Shown: positions 23,959 to 32,814 of the stretch, piece after piece
Layout of the letters: each line of letters begins with the position of its first letter
How positions within the stretch are numbered: the stretch's first letter is position 1
NCBI GenBank assembly: GCA_017962025.1
Contig: JAGCWD010000109.1
Span: forward strand, 1 to 64,000
Length of the DNA stretch: 64,000 nucleotides
Origin: Bacteroidales bacterium
Lineage (GTDB): Bacteria; Bacteroidota; Bacteroidia; Bacteroidales; UBA932
Direction: 5' to 3'
Translations under genes and position numbers: made by a program
Notes under the pieces: generated by a model
Told to the model about the DNA's origin: nothing
Seen by the model: the letters and a program-made list of their open reading frames with translations, nothing else
Database searches by the model: none

Positions 23959-24515
23959 ATCTCTTGTTCTTTAAGATATTCTTTGATCATTCCCTTCAAT
24001 TGCTTTCTTGCCTTCGCCAATATGCTTGTAGATCCGTTTTCGCTTATTCCAAGCATCTCTCCTATTTCCCGATGGGAGTATCCATCAATACAGTACAAGT
24101 TGAAAACGGCCCTTCTTAAATCCGGCAACCCTGCGATCCAGCCACGTATTTTCTCGCTCGGTATGGTAACCATTTCCTCTTCTGTCGGTTCCGGAATATT
24201 GTCATGTATCCACAAGTCCATGGGAACCATCTTCCACCGCCGTCGTTTAATCTGGTTTATAGCCTTGTTGATGGCAATACGTCTTATCCAACCATACAAG
24301 GAACCCTTCCCTGAATATTTATAAGTTCCTATCTTGTCGAGTGCCTGGATCAGCGTTTCCAGCATCAAATCCTTGGCCTCTTCCTCATCTCCGACGTAGC
24401 GTCTGCAGAGCATGTCCACCTTAACTGCATATCTCCTATACAGTTCATCCTCAGCCATTCTGTCTCTCTGTGAGCAGTACCTGGCAAGTGCCTGCTCATC
24501 CAGCTCTTTATACAC
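23955..24515 (-). CDS. ECF-type RNA polymerase sigma factor
   Basis: 186 residues. Region 2 covers ~20-90 (RYAVKVDMLCRRYVGDEEEAKDL, then GSLYGWIRRIAINKAI), and region 4 covers ~125-180 (LPDLRRAVFNLYCIDGYSHREIGE-like HTH, then ILAKARKQLKGM). The start shown is GTG; an ATG lies at residue 20 but would cut region 2. It directs transcription of an envelope or stress regulon. First gene of the operon with the anti-sigma/OMP fusion, a serpin and perhaps the PP2C sensor. Confidence 0.92.
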   Translation of the reverse strand: MYKELDEQALARYCSQRDRMAEDELYRRYAVKVDMLCRRYVGDEEEAKDLMLETLIQALDKIGTYKYSGKGSLYGWIRRIAINKAINQIKRRRWKMVPMDLWIHDNIPEPTEEEMVTIPSEKIRGWIAGLPDLRRAVFNLYCIDGYSHREIGEMLGISENGSTSILAKARKQLKGMIKEYLKEQEI

Positions 24516-24611
24516 TCAAGTCTATGTATGGACTTATAAAGTTACACAGATCTTCATTTCTACCATATAAACACACATATTTCCGAAATGCGTCCCAGAA
24601 ATGGTTATATG

Positions 24612-24641
24612 TTGGTGAATGGCTGATAATCATTATATTTG
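24612..24641 (+). promoter_or_regulatory. Bacteroidales-type promoter
   Basis: TTG at 24612-24614 and TATATTTG at 24634-24641 with a 19-base spacer match the Bacteroidota vegetative promoter well. It lies 21 bases ahead of the small gene at 24663. Confidence 0.6.
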
Positions 24642-24662
24642 AGGAAGAATTATCTTTAAGGT

Positions 24663-24923
24663 ATGGAAAAGACTACAACTGGGACGGTTATTTCCGTAAA
24701 GAAACAATGGTGGCTGAAAGTCAATACGAAAATGATTCGTGCAGGCGCTTTGGATGGCGCTATTTTCCCACACGTACTTAAAGTCAAGTATATCGTAGAT
24801 GGTAAGGAGTATGTCAGAAAAAAGTGGATTCTGACAAAGAATCGCGTTCCTGAAAAAGGAGATGCCGTAGGGGTACTCTACGATGACAGGAAACCAGAAA
24901 GAATTAAACTGATTTTACAATGA
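24663..24923 (+). CDS. Small basic hypothetical protein
   Basis: 86 residues, no signal peptide. Beta-rich: TGTVISVKKQWWLKVNTK, then FPHVLKVKYIVDGKEYVRKKW, then PEKGDAVGVLYDDRKPERIKL. This pattern (conversion of a value, 'GD.V.V.YD...P....') is like DUF3592-type or small OB-like proteins; the family is not certain. The stop overlaps the start of the next gene (ATGA), so the two are translationally coupled. Confidence 0.65.
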   Translation: MEKTTTGTVISVKKQWWLKVNTKMIRAGALDGAIFPHVLKVKYIVDGKEYVRKKWILTKNRVPEKGDAVGVLYDDRKPERIKLILQ

Positions 24924-25672
24924 AAAAGTGTATCCTCGTCGTTGCGCTTTCTTTATCAGCGCTCTTCATGCATGCCCAGGTGGACACCACCAGGGTGCTA
25001 TGCGTCGGTAATTCCTTCACATACTATTTTGATTCCCATCTGAAGCTCGCTGAAATAGCGCTCAGCCAGGGTCATTATATAGATATGACTGCTGCTTACG
25101 TAGGCGGCTACACATTCAACAGGCATCTTAATGACCTGAAGACCATCAGTGCCATAGAGCAGTTTACCTCTCCTTATGACTGCGTATTCCTTCAGAATCA
25201 GAGCCAGGTCCATGCCCTTTATGCCCAGAATCCCAAGCAGCACAAACTTCAGAAGAAAGATGCCGTTGAACTTGTGGAACGCGTTCGCCAGTACTCTCCC
25301 GAAGCAAGGATATGGATAGAAAGCACCTGGTCATACCCCGCCGGCAATTGCGGCGGATTCGGCACTGAAGCCGAGTTTAACCGCCTTATGGTTAAAGGTA
25401 CCGGGATGTTGGCGAAAGCGGCTCACACTTCAGTATCTCCCATCGGGGAGGCTTTCCGAATTTCCCGTGAGGAAAGACCGGACATCGATCTGTTCTCCAA
25501 GGACAAGAAGCATCAGTCCGAATTCGGGACCTACCTCAAGTCTTGTGTAAACTATCTGATGATATTCGGAGGCAGGTTCAATGGAGAAGCCTCCAACTGT
25601 GGTCTCGATCCGGATAGCTGTGCTTTTCTCCGCAGCGTTGCGGAAAGGGTGGTAGCCTCGTCAAAGCGCTGA
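24920..25672 (+). CDS. Secreted SGNH-type hydrolase (DUF4886-like)
   Basis: 250 residues with a signal peptide (MKKCILVVALSLSALFMHAQ). The SGNH block I motif is VLCVGNSFTYYFDSHL (~28-43), with Ser as nucleophile. Block II Gly is in YVGGYTFNRH, and block III is likely in FLQNQSQV. The C-terminal Asp/His pair is not obvious, although DKKHQSEFGTYL carries a possible His. DUF4886 proteins are putative esterases or deacetylases acting on glycans. Translationally coupled to the small gene upstream. Confidence 0.8.
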   Translation: MKKCILVVALSLSALFMHAQVDTTRVLCVGNSFTYYFDSHLKLAEIALSQGHYIDMTAAYVGGYTFNRHLNDLKTISAIEQFTSPYDCVFLQNQSQVHALYAQNPKQHKLQKKDAVELVERVRQYSPEARIWIESTWSYPAGNCGGFGTEAEFNRLMVKGTGMLAKAAHTSVSPIGEAFRISREERPDIDLFSKDKKHQSEFGTYLKSCVNYLMIFGGRFNGEASNCGLDPDSCAFLRSVAERVVASSKR

Positions 25673-25673
25673 A

Positions 25674-27320
25674 TCAGTACGTTACCCTTAGGTATAGGGG
25701 TTCAAGGGCCTGATTGGCAATTTCCCTGTTTCTGGCAATCGTTTTCTGGGTCTCTTCGATTGCAGTTTTGTCGTAACTGGAATGCAGCAGAGTCGCCAGT
25801 TTTTCAATCAGTTTCCTGGTGTTCCTGTCTGGATTGTGTGCAAGGTTGACGTGTTCTTCTGGATCCGTTTCGTAATCATAAAGCTCCACCCCTTCGCGGC
25901 CTTCATCCCATTCCGTATAGCGGTAGCGGTCCGTGCGGACACTGCGGCCGAAAACCGTCGTGTTGCTGTCGCTTAAGGCAGGATTGAACATGAAACGGGT
26001 GCCTCCACTTAAAGATCTTACCCTTGCATTCTGCTGTCCTTCGCCATAAAAGGTCCTGGCTTGCTGAGTGAAAGCAGGACGGTCCCATTTAAGGTTAACA
26101 TTTTCCAGCAAAGGTTTCAGACTGACACCGTCAATGTAATCGGGAGCCTCCAGACCGGCAAGGTCGGCTATGGTCGGATAGATGTCTATGGTCTCGACAA
26201 CCGCATTGCACTGCTTGCCGTCAGTAATGCCCGGTGCATAAATCAGCAACGGTTGATGGGCGGTACGTTCAAACAGATTCTGCTTTTGCCACATCCCATG
26301 ATCACCCAACATATACCCGTGGTCACTCCAGAAGACAATGATGGTCTTATCCATCAGGTCCAATTCCTCCAGGGCATCGAGCAACTTGCCGATTTGGGCA
26401 TCGACGAAGGATACGGATGCATAGTATGCCCGGACTGAATTCTTGCATTCTTCCTCGCTGACTCCGTTATTCCAGGATGTGTTCGTACGTGCAAGATCAG
26501 GTTTTGTAAGCCATTCCTGTTCAAAATTATCAGGAATCTCGACTTCCGGATACAAGTCAAAGTACCTCTGGGGAGCAATGTAGGGAATATGCGGCCTGTA
26601 GAAACCTACAGCCATGAAAAAGGGATTGCGGGCACGTCGGGCCGGAGCATCCTTGCGGGCCGGTCCACCATAGGCGCTTCCGACATTGCTGTAGCGGTTA
26701 CGGAGCAGGCTGATTGCAACGTTGGCTGAAATGCCGTCCGTCATCTCATTGTCATTACAATCCAGGGACATCCAGGTGCCGGTGTGAACGTCTCCTTCGA
26801 GCAGATACTCATCAGTCCTGTCACGCCCTATCGGGTTGTACGCAATCGTCCATGAAGCAGGATCGTCAGAACCGGGCTGCCCGATATCGCTCGGTACTCC
26901 GGCATGATAGATCTTGCCTACACGTGCTGCATAATAGCCATTATCCTTGAATAGTTGCGACAAGGTAACGGCGTCGGGCATGGCGAAGCGGAACTTACCG
27001 CTGAGGTCATGAACTCCGGTCCGGTCGGGCCGGCATCCGGTCATGATGGATGCGCGGCTGGGGCCTGAAAGGGGTGACTGGTTATATGCCCGGTTAAAGA
27101 CCACGCCCATTTGCGCCAGCCTGTCCAGATTCGGAGTCTTGACACGGGGATCTCCGAAGGCGTTCATTGCACTGCAAAGGTCATCGGATGAAATGAATAG
27201 TACATTCATCCGATCCTCAATCGGCGAAACTTCCTGCTGTTGACGGACTGGTTGCGCTGCAGCTGCCGCACCTGTCAAGGCTGCTGCAGACATCAAGAGG
27301 CCCTTTGAAAAATTACTCAT
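25674..27320 (-). CDS. Exported sulfatase (iduronate-2-sulfatase-like)
   Basis: 548 residues with an N-terminal signal (FSKGLLMSAAALTGAAAAAQ). Type I sulfatase signature SGPSRASIMTG: the serine at ~85 is the residue converted to formylglycine, so an anSME-type maturase is required (none is encoded here). Metal-binding Asp pair in FISSDDLC (~46-47), then VFWSDHGYMLGDHG with the second metal site. Overall arrangement fits iduronate-2-sulfatase-like enzymes that desulfate host or algal glycans. Convergent with the SGNH gene. Substrate not determinable. Confidence 0.92.
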   Translation of the reverse strand: MSNFSKGLLMSAAALTGAAAAAQPVRQQQEVSPIEDRMNVLFISSDDLCSAMNAFGDPRVKTPNLDRLAQMGVVFNRAYNQSPLSGPSRASIMTGCRPDRTGVHDLSGKFRFAMPDAVTLSQLFKDNGYYAARVGKIYHAGVPSDIGQPGSDDPASWTIAYNPIGRDRTDEYLLEGDVHTGTWMSLDCNDNEMTDGISANVAISLLRNRYSNVGSAYGGPARKDAPARRARNPFFMAVGFYRPHIPYIAPQRYFDLYPEVEIPDNFEQEWLTKPDLARTNTSWNNGVSEEECKNSVRAYYASVSFVDAQIGKLLDALEELDLMDKTIIVFWSDHGYMLGDHGMWQKQNLFERTAHQPLLIYAPGITDGKQCNAVVETIDIYPTIADLAGLEAPDYIDGVSLKPLLENVNLKWDRPAFTQQARTFYGEGQQNARVRSLSGGTRFMFNPALSDSNTTVFGRSVRTDRYRYTEWDEGREGVELYDYETDPEEHVNLAHNPDRNTRKLIEKLATLLHSSYDKTAIEETQKTIARNREIANQALEPLYLRVTY

Positions 27321-27456
27321 CGTAGATTATTAGTTGCTGCTAAAGTGGGATTGTCCTTACCTGTCATAAATATAGTGTTTTTCAGCAATTAATCAGTCTC
27401 TCCGATGCAAGAATCCTGCATTCCGGGATTTAGGAATATGTACACATGACAATCAT

Positions 27457-28080
27457 ATGAGAAGGGTCATCATTTTTATCATCGCGGTACTGTCATTAGC
27501 ATCTGGAGCCAATGCACAGGAACGGATCAGACGGTTCGAGAATATATTCCAGATCGGCGGAGGTCTTTTTCTTGAAAGCGGTTCTTTCAATAGCGGCAAC
27601 AATCCGGGGCTTGCCCTGAGACTTTCCTACGGCCTGGATGTCAAAGTTGATGAAAATTGGTCAATAATGCCTGGAATAGGGGCAACCGGAATGCTTGGAG
27701 ACATCCGTCATTGGGGGTGGATTGGCGGAGACATCGATGATTATTCCTGCGTGGATGCTTTCTGCGACGTCCGTTTCCACACCAGATCAGAAGGCAGCAG
27801 GATAGTGTTAGGCCTTGGTCCGTGCTTCTGCTTTTCCAAAGACCAGAGCACCTATTACATCGATGCCGACCTCAATGATCCCAGGAATCATGATGTGAAG
27901 TTTAGGAATTTTGGGTTCGGATTTCGCCCAAGCATATTCTTCGAGCATGGGAAACACTTCAAATGGGGTGTCGAAGGTAACATCGGGCTCCGGAACATGC
28001 GGGTCCCCTACCCTGAGCATAATATTACCGGGAAGACCCGTTTCAATAACTTGTTGCTTGTTATCGGTTTCGGATTCTAA
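27457..28080 (+). CDS. Outer-membrane beta-barrel protein
   Basis: 207 residues. Signal peptide MRRVIIFIIAVLSLASGANAQ. The mature part has strands such as LRLSYGLDVKVDENWSIMPG, VLGLGPCFCF, FGFGFRPSIFFEHG and ends LLVIGFGF, with the terminal Phe of barrel proteins. Small Bacteroidota outer-membrane protein; ligand unknown. Divergent from the sulfatase, with a ~135-bp shared promoter region. Confidence 0.75.
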   Translation: MRRVIIFIIAVLSLASGANAQERIRRFENIFQIGGGLFLESGSFNSGNNPGLALRLSYGLDVKVDENWSIMPGIGATGMLGDIRHWGWIGGDIDDYSCVDAFCDVRFHTRSEGSRIVLGLGPCFCFSKDQSTYYIDADLNDPRNHDVKFRNFGFGFRPSIFFEHGKHFKWGVEGNIGLRNMRVPYPEHNITGKTRFNNLLLVIGFGF

Positions 28081-28128
28081 GTTTTTTCATTGAATATGTG
28101 TATCTTGTAAGCCAAAGCATCACATTCA

Positions 28129-29079
28129 ATGAAAAAGCGTCTAACCATCACAGTATTCCTGATCGCAGCCATGCTTTCATCGTGCTGCAGGAAAGAAGTC
28201 AAGGATATCGCTTCCGTAAGTTTCCCCGAGGCTCCAATTGAAATCATGAGCAACGAGGGGGTCGGGATGGACCTGATCAATTATTTCAACATCATCCAAC
28301 TTCCGGAAGGAGGCTACCGGATGTATTTCTCCGGCTACAAGGCCGACGAGTGTGGACCGGACTGGGATAACCAGAATCTTTATTATGCAGAATCCGCGGA
28401 CGGCATCCACTATGAGATGTGCGGGAAGATTATGGATTCTATAGTCGAGCAGACCGTGTTCTTTACCGGAGACAAGGAACTACCTTATGGAATGGTTGGC
28501 CGGGTGCGTGAGAACAAGAAGTTCAAGATGTACATGTGGAAATCGAAAGATGGACTGGTATTCGATGGAAAGGTGTTGCTGTCAACCAGGTGGAATGACA
28601 CCCAGAGCGTCATGATTCCCAGGAACGGACGCTTCAAGCTCTACACGAGGACGTGGGATGAGGAGCATAAGGACAGGAAGAATGCCGTGGCGGAATTCAC
28701 TCCCGAAGGGGAACTCCTGAAGGACATCACCCCTCTTGCCGGAGATTTTCTGTATAACCCGGCAGCATGTCCCGTTGATGACCGTCTTGACATCCTGTTC
28801 CCTACATATCTGAACAACATGTATCCGGGGATGACGGATACCTGTTTCTTCAAATGCTTCGTAGTTGACGGACTTTACTCAAAAGAACTCGAATGCGATC
28901 TTAACAATTGGGTAGAACCCGAGGAAAAGTGGGTACTTGCCGCTCCTGGATTCATCCGGATCGGTGAAGACTTGTATCTTGCCTACAACACAAGGACCTA
29001 TTCCCACGACACCCCCAGGGCCGAAGATGTCGTGACAAAGTACAAGCTGGTAAAGGCTGTTATCGGATACGAAAAATAG
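28129..29079 (+). CDS. Lipoprotein with GH43/GH130-like beta-propeller pattern
   Basis: 316 residues. Lipobox near MLSSC (residue ~19). Repeats such as GYRMYFSGYKADECGPDW, NLYYAESADGIHYE, KMYMWKSKDGLVFDGKV and RFKLYTRTWDEE are typical blades of five-bladed propellers of glycosidases and phosphorylases. No catalytic triad could be assigned, so enzymatic activity is uncertain. It starts 48 bases after the preceding barrel gene. Confidence 0.65.
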   Translation: MKKRLTITVFLIAAMLSSCCRKEVKDIASVSFPEAPIEIMSNEGVGMDLINYFNIIQLPEGGYRMYFSGYKADECGPDWDNQNLYYAESADGIHYEMCGKIMDSIVEQTVFFTGDKELPYGMVGRVRENKKFKMYMWKSKDGLVFDGKVLLSTRWNDTQSVMIPRNGRFKLYTRTWDEEHKDRKNAVAEFTPEGELLKDITPLAGDFLYNPAACPVDDRLDILFPTYLNNMYPGMTDTCFFKCFVVDGLYSKELECDLNNWVEPEEKWVLAAPGFIRIGEDLYLAYNTRTYSHDTPRAEDVVTKYKLVKAVIGYEK

Positions 29080-29082
29080 CGG

Positions 29083-29658
29083 TTAGAACACCAGGGCCAA
29101 GCCGATTCCGTTGTAAGTAGGGCCGAAGTTCAACTGGGCTGAAGGACGGCCGCCGTTGTTGTAGGTGTTGACGATTCCGTTGAGTATCTTGTTGTTTGAT
29201 GTTATCATCGGTATACCTACTACAGTGGCAACTAATCCAAGTCCCGCCGTTATCAACCCTGCGGTCATGATAGGACCTCCTGCCGAGGCACCTTCTTCAG
29301 CACCTTTTTGGGCTCCTTCCTGCCCACCGATGCTACCTACGGTTCCACCAATCGTAGCACCGATCAAACTGGTAGCAGCCCCAAGAACAAGTACTCCACC
29401 ACCTAAGATGGTAGCAGTACCACCGCCGACAACAAGTCCCACACCGGTGTTCCTACCTTTCCTCGCCTTATCCCAGTCTGAGTTATAATCCTTTCCTCCG
29501 ATATTGGCCAGAAGGGCTGACTGTGCCTCAGGAGATAGACGTTCACCGTTCATCTCAATATGGGTTCCCGCCCTTCTGATAGCGCCTGTACCGGCATACT
29601 GAGCCCATGCGCCTAAGGAAAGGAACATAAGCATGATTACAACAATGAATCTTCTCAT
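29083..29658 (-). CDS. Secreted glycine-rich protein
   Basis: 191 residues. Signal peptide MRRFIVVIMLMFLSLGAWAQ. A short conserved-looking N-terminal part (HIEMNGERLSPEAQSALLANIGG) is followed by long Gly/Ala-rich hydrophobic stretches (GVGLVVGGGTATILGGGVLVLG; TAGLITAGLGLVATVVG) interrupted by EGAQKGAEEGASAGG. It may insert in a membrane. The family is common in Bacteroidota but uncharacterised. Convergent with the propeller lipoprotein. Confidence 0.65.
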   Translation of the reverse strand: MRRFIVVIMLMFLSLGAWAQYAGTGAIRRAGTHIEMNGERLSPEAQSALLANIGGKDYNSDWDKARKGRNTGVGLVVGGGTATILGGGVLVLGAATSLIGATIGGTVGSIGGQEGAQKGAEEGASAGGPIMTAGLITAGLGLVATVVGIPMITSNNKILNGIVNTYNNGGRPSAQLNFGPTYNGIGLALVF

Positions 29659-29762
29659 GACAAAAGATCAATTATTCTTTTAATACTATTTCACTTGACA
29701 AAAGACAAAGATAAAGCATTTTGTAGTATCTTTAACGGACATAACCATCCTATAACACATAA

Positions 29763-31643
29763 ATGAGAATAATCAAGTCACTCTCATGGGTTCTGAAAGC
29801 AGCACTCATTGTACTTCCGTTAATAACTATGCAGAGTTGCAAAAGAGGACAAGACCACAATGCCGGCATTGTCCTGGAAACGGAAACGTTCAAGCTGACC
29901 GTTGGAGAAGATGCCATAGCGAAGTCGCTTGTCATCAAAAAAACCAACGAGGAAATGCTGCTGAAAGGAACTGATGTACCGCTGTTTTCTGTTACCCAGG
30001 ACAGGCCTTTCAACAATGAGATAAAGCTCCAGCATCCTAACACAAGGACAACATACAAGGCGAACTCTCTCTCTTGGGACGGTGAAAGACTTACCGTAGG
30101 TTTCGACACGGCTCCTTACGAAGCAGTAGTAAAAGTGGATGCAGGTGCCGGTTATCTAAGGTTCACCCTGGAGGATTTCATCTGTGAGCCGGAAGACTAT
30201 GGTAACCTCGCCCTGGACCTTCCTCCTGTAGCCGAGTTCAGGATACTTCAGCTTCCCGTCAAAGAGAGGGAACACTACGGAGAATGGCTGAACTGCATGT
30301 GGGATGATGCCTCTGCAGTCTGCGTGGCAGGATGCGACCCCTGGTCATTGGTATGGCACGAAGACAGGACTGACGGACGTGTTCTCACCGCAGACCTATA
30401 TTCCGGAAAGAAACTCCGGGGAGGATCTGCTGCAATAATCGCAGCTGATGGCAAAGAACCTTTCCTCAATGTCATGGATGGGTTTGAAGTTGACCTGAAC
30501 CTTCCCCGAGGTGTCCAAAGCCGTCGCTCTCCCATTCTGAACCGATCCATTTACTGGACATCCAATGCCAATCCATCGAACATAGACCAGCATATCGCCA
30601 TCGCCCGGAAAGCCGGCCTTAAGATGATGCTGTTCTATTACACCTGTTTCGTAAAGTCCCGTGGCTACAGACTTATGGGAGACTACGACCTCTCAGATGA
30701 TTATCCTGGCGGCTATGATGACCTGAGGAAGATGGTTGAAAAGGTCAAGGCGGCAGGAATCACCCCGGGATTCCACACTCTTCAGACCCATATCGGAGTG
30801 GAGAGCCGATATGTCAAACCTTCCATTGATTCACGTCTCAATCGCAAGCGGCAGTTCACCCTAAAGGAGCCGATTCCGTCCTCCGGTGATATTTCAGAAT
30901 TATTTGTGGAAGAGAATCCTGTCGACTCACCTTTGCACGATTATACCAGAGTCCTTACTTTCGGTGGCGAAGGGTTTGCTTATGAAGGATATACCACAGA
31001 ACCTCCCTATAAGTTCACAGGTGTTTCCCGCAGGGCATTTGACACTGATGCAGTTTCCCACCGCAAAGGAGAAATTGGCGGAGTACTCGACCTCAGCGAA
31101 TACGGAAAAGGAACCTCCATCTACCTCAACCAGGACAATGATCTCCAGGATGAAATCGCTGAAAAGATAGCGCGCATCTATAACTGCGGTTTTGAATTCC
31201 TTTATCTGGACGGCTCTGAAGGTGTCCATTCCCCTACCGGAATAAATGTCTCACTCGCACAATATAGGGTTGCTTCGAAGTTGGCAAGGATGCCGATCTT
31301 CACAGAAGGTGCGGCTAAATCCCATTTCGGCTGGCATCTTCAGGCCGGCGCAAACGCTTTCGACGTTTTCCCTCCTGAAGTGTTCAAGGAAAAGATCCTT
31401 GAATTCCCCTACGCCGAAGCTCCCCGAATGGCTGATAACATGACCCGACTTGACTTCGGATGGTGGAACATCAAGCCCGAAACTACTCCTGAGATGTGGA
31501 ACTTCGCCGATAGCCTGGCCGCCGAATGGCATTGCCCAGTCACCATACAGTTCTCATTCCAGGCCCTTGAATCCAATCCTCACGCGGATGAACTGCTTGC
31601 AGTCCTTAAGAAATGGGAGGAATACAGGGAGAAGGAAAACTAG
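29763..31643 (+). CDS. Exported TIM-barrel glycoside-hydrolase-like lipoprotein
   Basis: 626 residues. Lipobox near LITMQSC (residue ~25). The first ~260 residues are beta-sandwich-like (TFKLTVGEDAIAKSLVIKK). The rest resembles a TIM-barrel: DQHIAIARKAGLKMMLFYYTCF, VKAAGITPGFHTLQTHIGV, GFEFLYLDGSEGVHSPTG (an Asp/Glu pair suited for catalysis), and PIFTEGAAKSHFGWH. Glycoside hydrolase of unassigned family is the best reading. It is followed by two coupled small genes. Confidence 0.65.
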   Translation: MRIIKSLSWVLKAALIVLPLITMQSCKRGQDHNAGIVLETETFKLTVGEDAIAKSLVIKKTNEEMLLKGTDVPLFSVTQDRPFNNEIKLQHPNTRTTYKANSLSWDGERLTVGFDTAPYEAVVKVDAGAGYLRFTLEDFICEPEDYGNLALDLPPVAEFRILQLPVKEREHYGEWLNCMWDDASAVCVAGCDPWSLVWHEDRTDGRVLTADLYSGKKLRGGSAAIIAADGKEPFLNVMDGFEVDLNLPRGVQSRRSPILNRSIYWTSNANPSNIDQHIAIARKAGLKMMLFYYTCFVKSRGYRLMGDYDLSDDYPGGYDDLRKMVEKVKAAGITPGFHTLQTHIGVESRYVKPSIDSRLNRKRQFTLKEPIPSSGDISELFVEENPVDSPLHDYTRVLTFGGEGFAYEGYTTEPPYKFTGVSRRAFDTDAVSHRKGEIGGVLDLSEYGKGTSIYLNQDNDLQDEIAEKIARIYNCGFEFLYLDGSEGVHSPTGINVSLAQYRVASKLARMPIFTEGAAKSHFGWHLQAGANAFDVFPPEVFKEKILEFPYAEAPRMADNMTRLDFGWWNIKPETTPEMWNFADSLAAEWHCPVTIQFSFQALESNPHADELLAVLKKWEEYREKEN

Positions 31644-31708
31644 TACATTTCATTGTTTTTCGTTATATTTACGGAACTTAGTAAACGAATTAACAGAAGC
31701 ATAAACTT

Positions 31709-32062
31709 ATGGCAAAGTCAGATGTCAAGAAACTTAGATCCCCTGAGATCGAAGTGGTCATGACGGACAATGGTCCTGAAGCCACTTATTTCAAGCGCAA
31801 TGAGTACTGCATCGTCGCTAAAGTTGAAAACGGGAAATACATCCTCACACGCTATGGATGGGATGACGATCCCGAAAAGGGACAGAGCATAGTAGTTTCA
31901 GCAAAAGACACCCTGCGTCTCATGGACAGCCTTAAGGTAAGGCATCCCGAATCCCTGATCAAGGCCCTCGGGAAAAGGTTTGCGCTGAAGGAACCGCACA
32001 ACTCCTTTGTCAAAATCATGACTTCCCTTCAAAGAAGAGGCATTCCTTACGAAAAGAAATGA
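31709..32062 (+). CDS. Hypothetical small cytosolic protein
   Basis: 117 residues, no signal. N-terminal beta-rich domain (EVVMTDNGPEATYFKRNEYC, then ENGKYILTRYGWDDDPEKG) and a C-terminal helical region (LRLMDSLKVRHPESLIKAL) ending KKK-like. The family is not recognised. Its stop overlaps the start of the next gene (ATGA), so the two are likely to work together. Confidence 0.65.
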   Translation: MAKSDVKKLRSPEIEVVMTDNGPEATYFKRNEYCIVAKVENGKYILTRYGWDDDPEKGQSIVVSAKDTLRLMDSLKVRHPESLIKALGKRFALKEPHNSFVKIMTSLQRRGIPYEKK

Positions 32063-32787
32063 AAAAACTCATCAGACTTATCCTGACCGTTGTGGTCATT
32101 TTGTTGGTCGTGAAGCTTTGCACTGACAAACTTGGCGGTGGCGGTGTGATTTCCCTTCCCGGTGGTTTGGGAGGAAGCAATACTGAAGAATCCGGCGGTT
32201 GGTTCGGCCCTAAAGAAAAATCCGAAGGGACGGTTTCGGACAAAGAGGTTCCCAAGGACATCAAGGATCTGGAAAGGGAACTTGGCATCGGAAACGATAA
32301 CAGTCCTTCGACGCCGGCTACCATTCCTCCCACGACCTCAACGACCTCGTCTCCTCTTACTTTCAAGGGAATTCCCATCTCCGGTTCCCTGTCGGCTTTT
32401 GGAAACGAGTTGGTCAGGGCAGGGTTTACGAATTCCGGGAATGGAGTGTTCACCGGTGATTTCGCCGGCTACAGCAGGTGCAAGGTAACTCCTTCAGGGA
32501 ATAATCCGGTCAGGGAAGTTCGTGTGGACTTCCCGGTCATCTCGGATTGGGACACCCTGGAAAAGGCTTATGATTCGCTTCAGGCTTCTCTCACCCAGAA
32601 ATACGGCATTGAGCCTAAAACCTCGACCGATAATAATCTGGCGATTTATAACCTTCCCAATGGAACCATCACTTTGGACGCCGATGTGAAGGACAAGTCA
32701 TCGTGGCATGTTATCCTGAAGTATTCGAACCTGTCCACGACAAACCCTTCAGGATCATTGGGAAGAAATCCCATAGATGACCTTTAG
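32059..32787 (+). CDS. Single-pass membrane protein with Gly/Thr-rich linker
   Basis: 242 residues. N-terminal anchor KLIRLILTVVVILLVVKLC (~2-21), a Gly/Pro/Thr-rich linker (GGGGVISLPGGLGGSN, later PSTPATIPPTTSTTSS, to ~97), then a ~130-residue alpha/beta domain (FKGIPISGSLSAFGNELVRA, REVRVDFPVISDWDTLEKAY, LYNLPNGTITLDADV-like). The tail domain resembles small Bacteroidota repeats with 'F.G..I.G....F...L...G'. Role unknown; coupled with the preceding gene. Confidence 0.65.
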   Translation: MKKLIRLILTVVVILLVVKLCTDKLGGGGVISLPGGLGGSNTEESGGWFGPKEKSEGTVSDKEVPKDIKDLERELGIGNDNSPSTPATIPPTTSTTSSPLTFKGIPISGSLSAFGNELVRAGFTNSGNGVFTGDFAGYSRCKVTPSGNNPVREVRVDFPVISDWDTLEKAYDSLQASLTQKYGIEPKTSTDNNLAIYNLPNGTITLDADVKDKSSWHVILKYSNLSTTNPSGSLGRNPIDDL

Positions 32788-32814
32788 CGATTAAAGCATT
32801 TGAGATGGTCCCTG

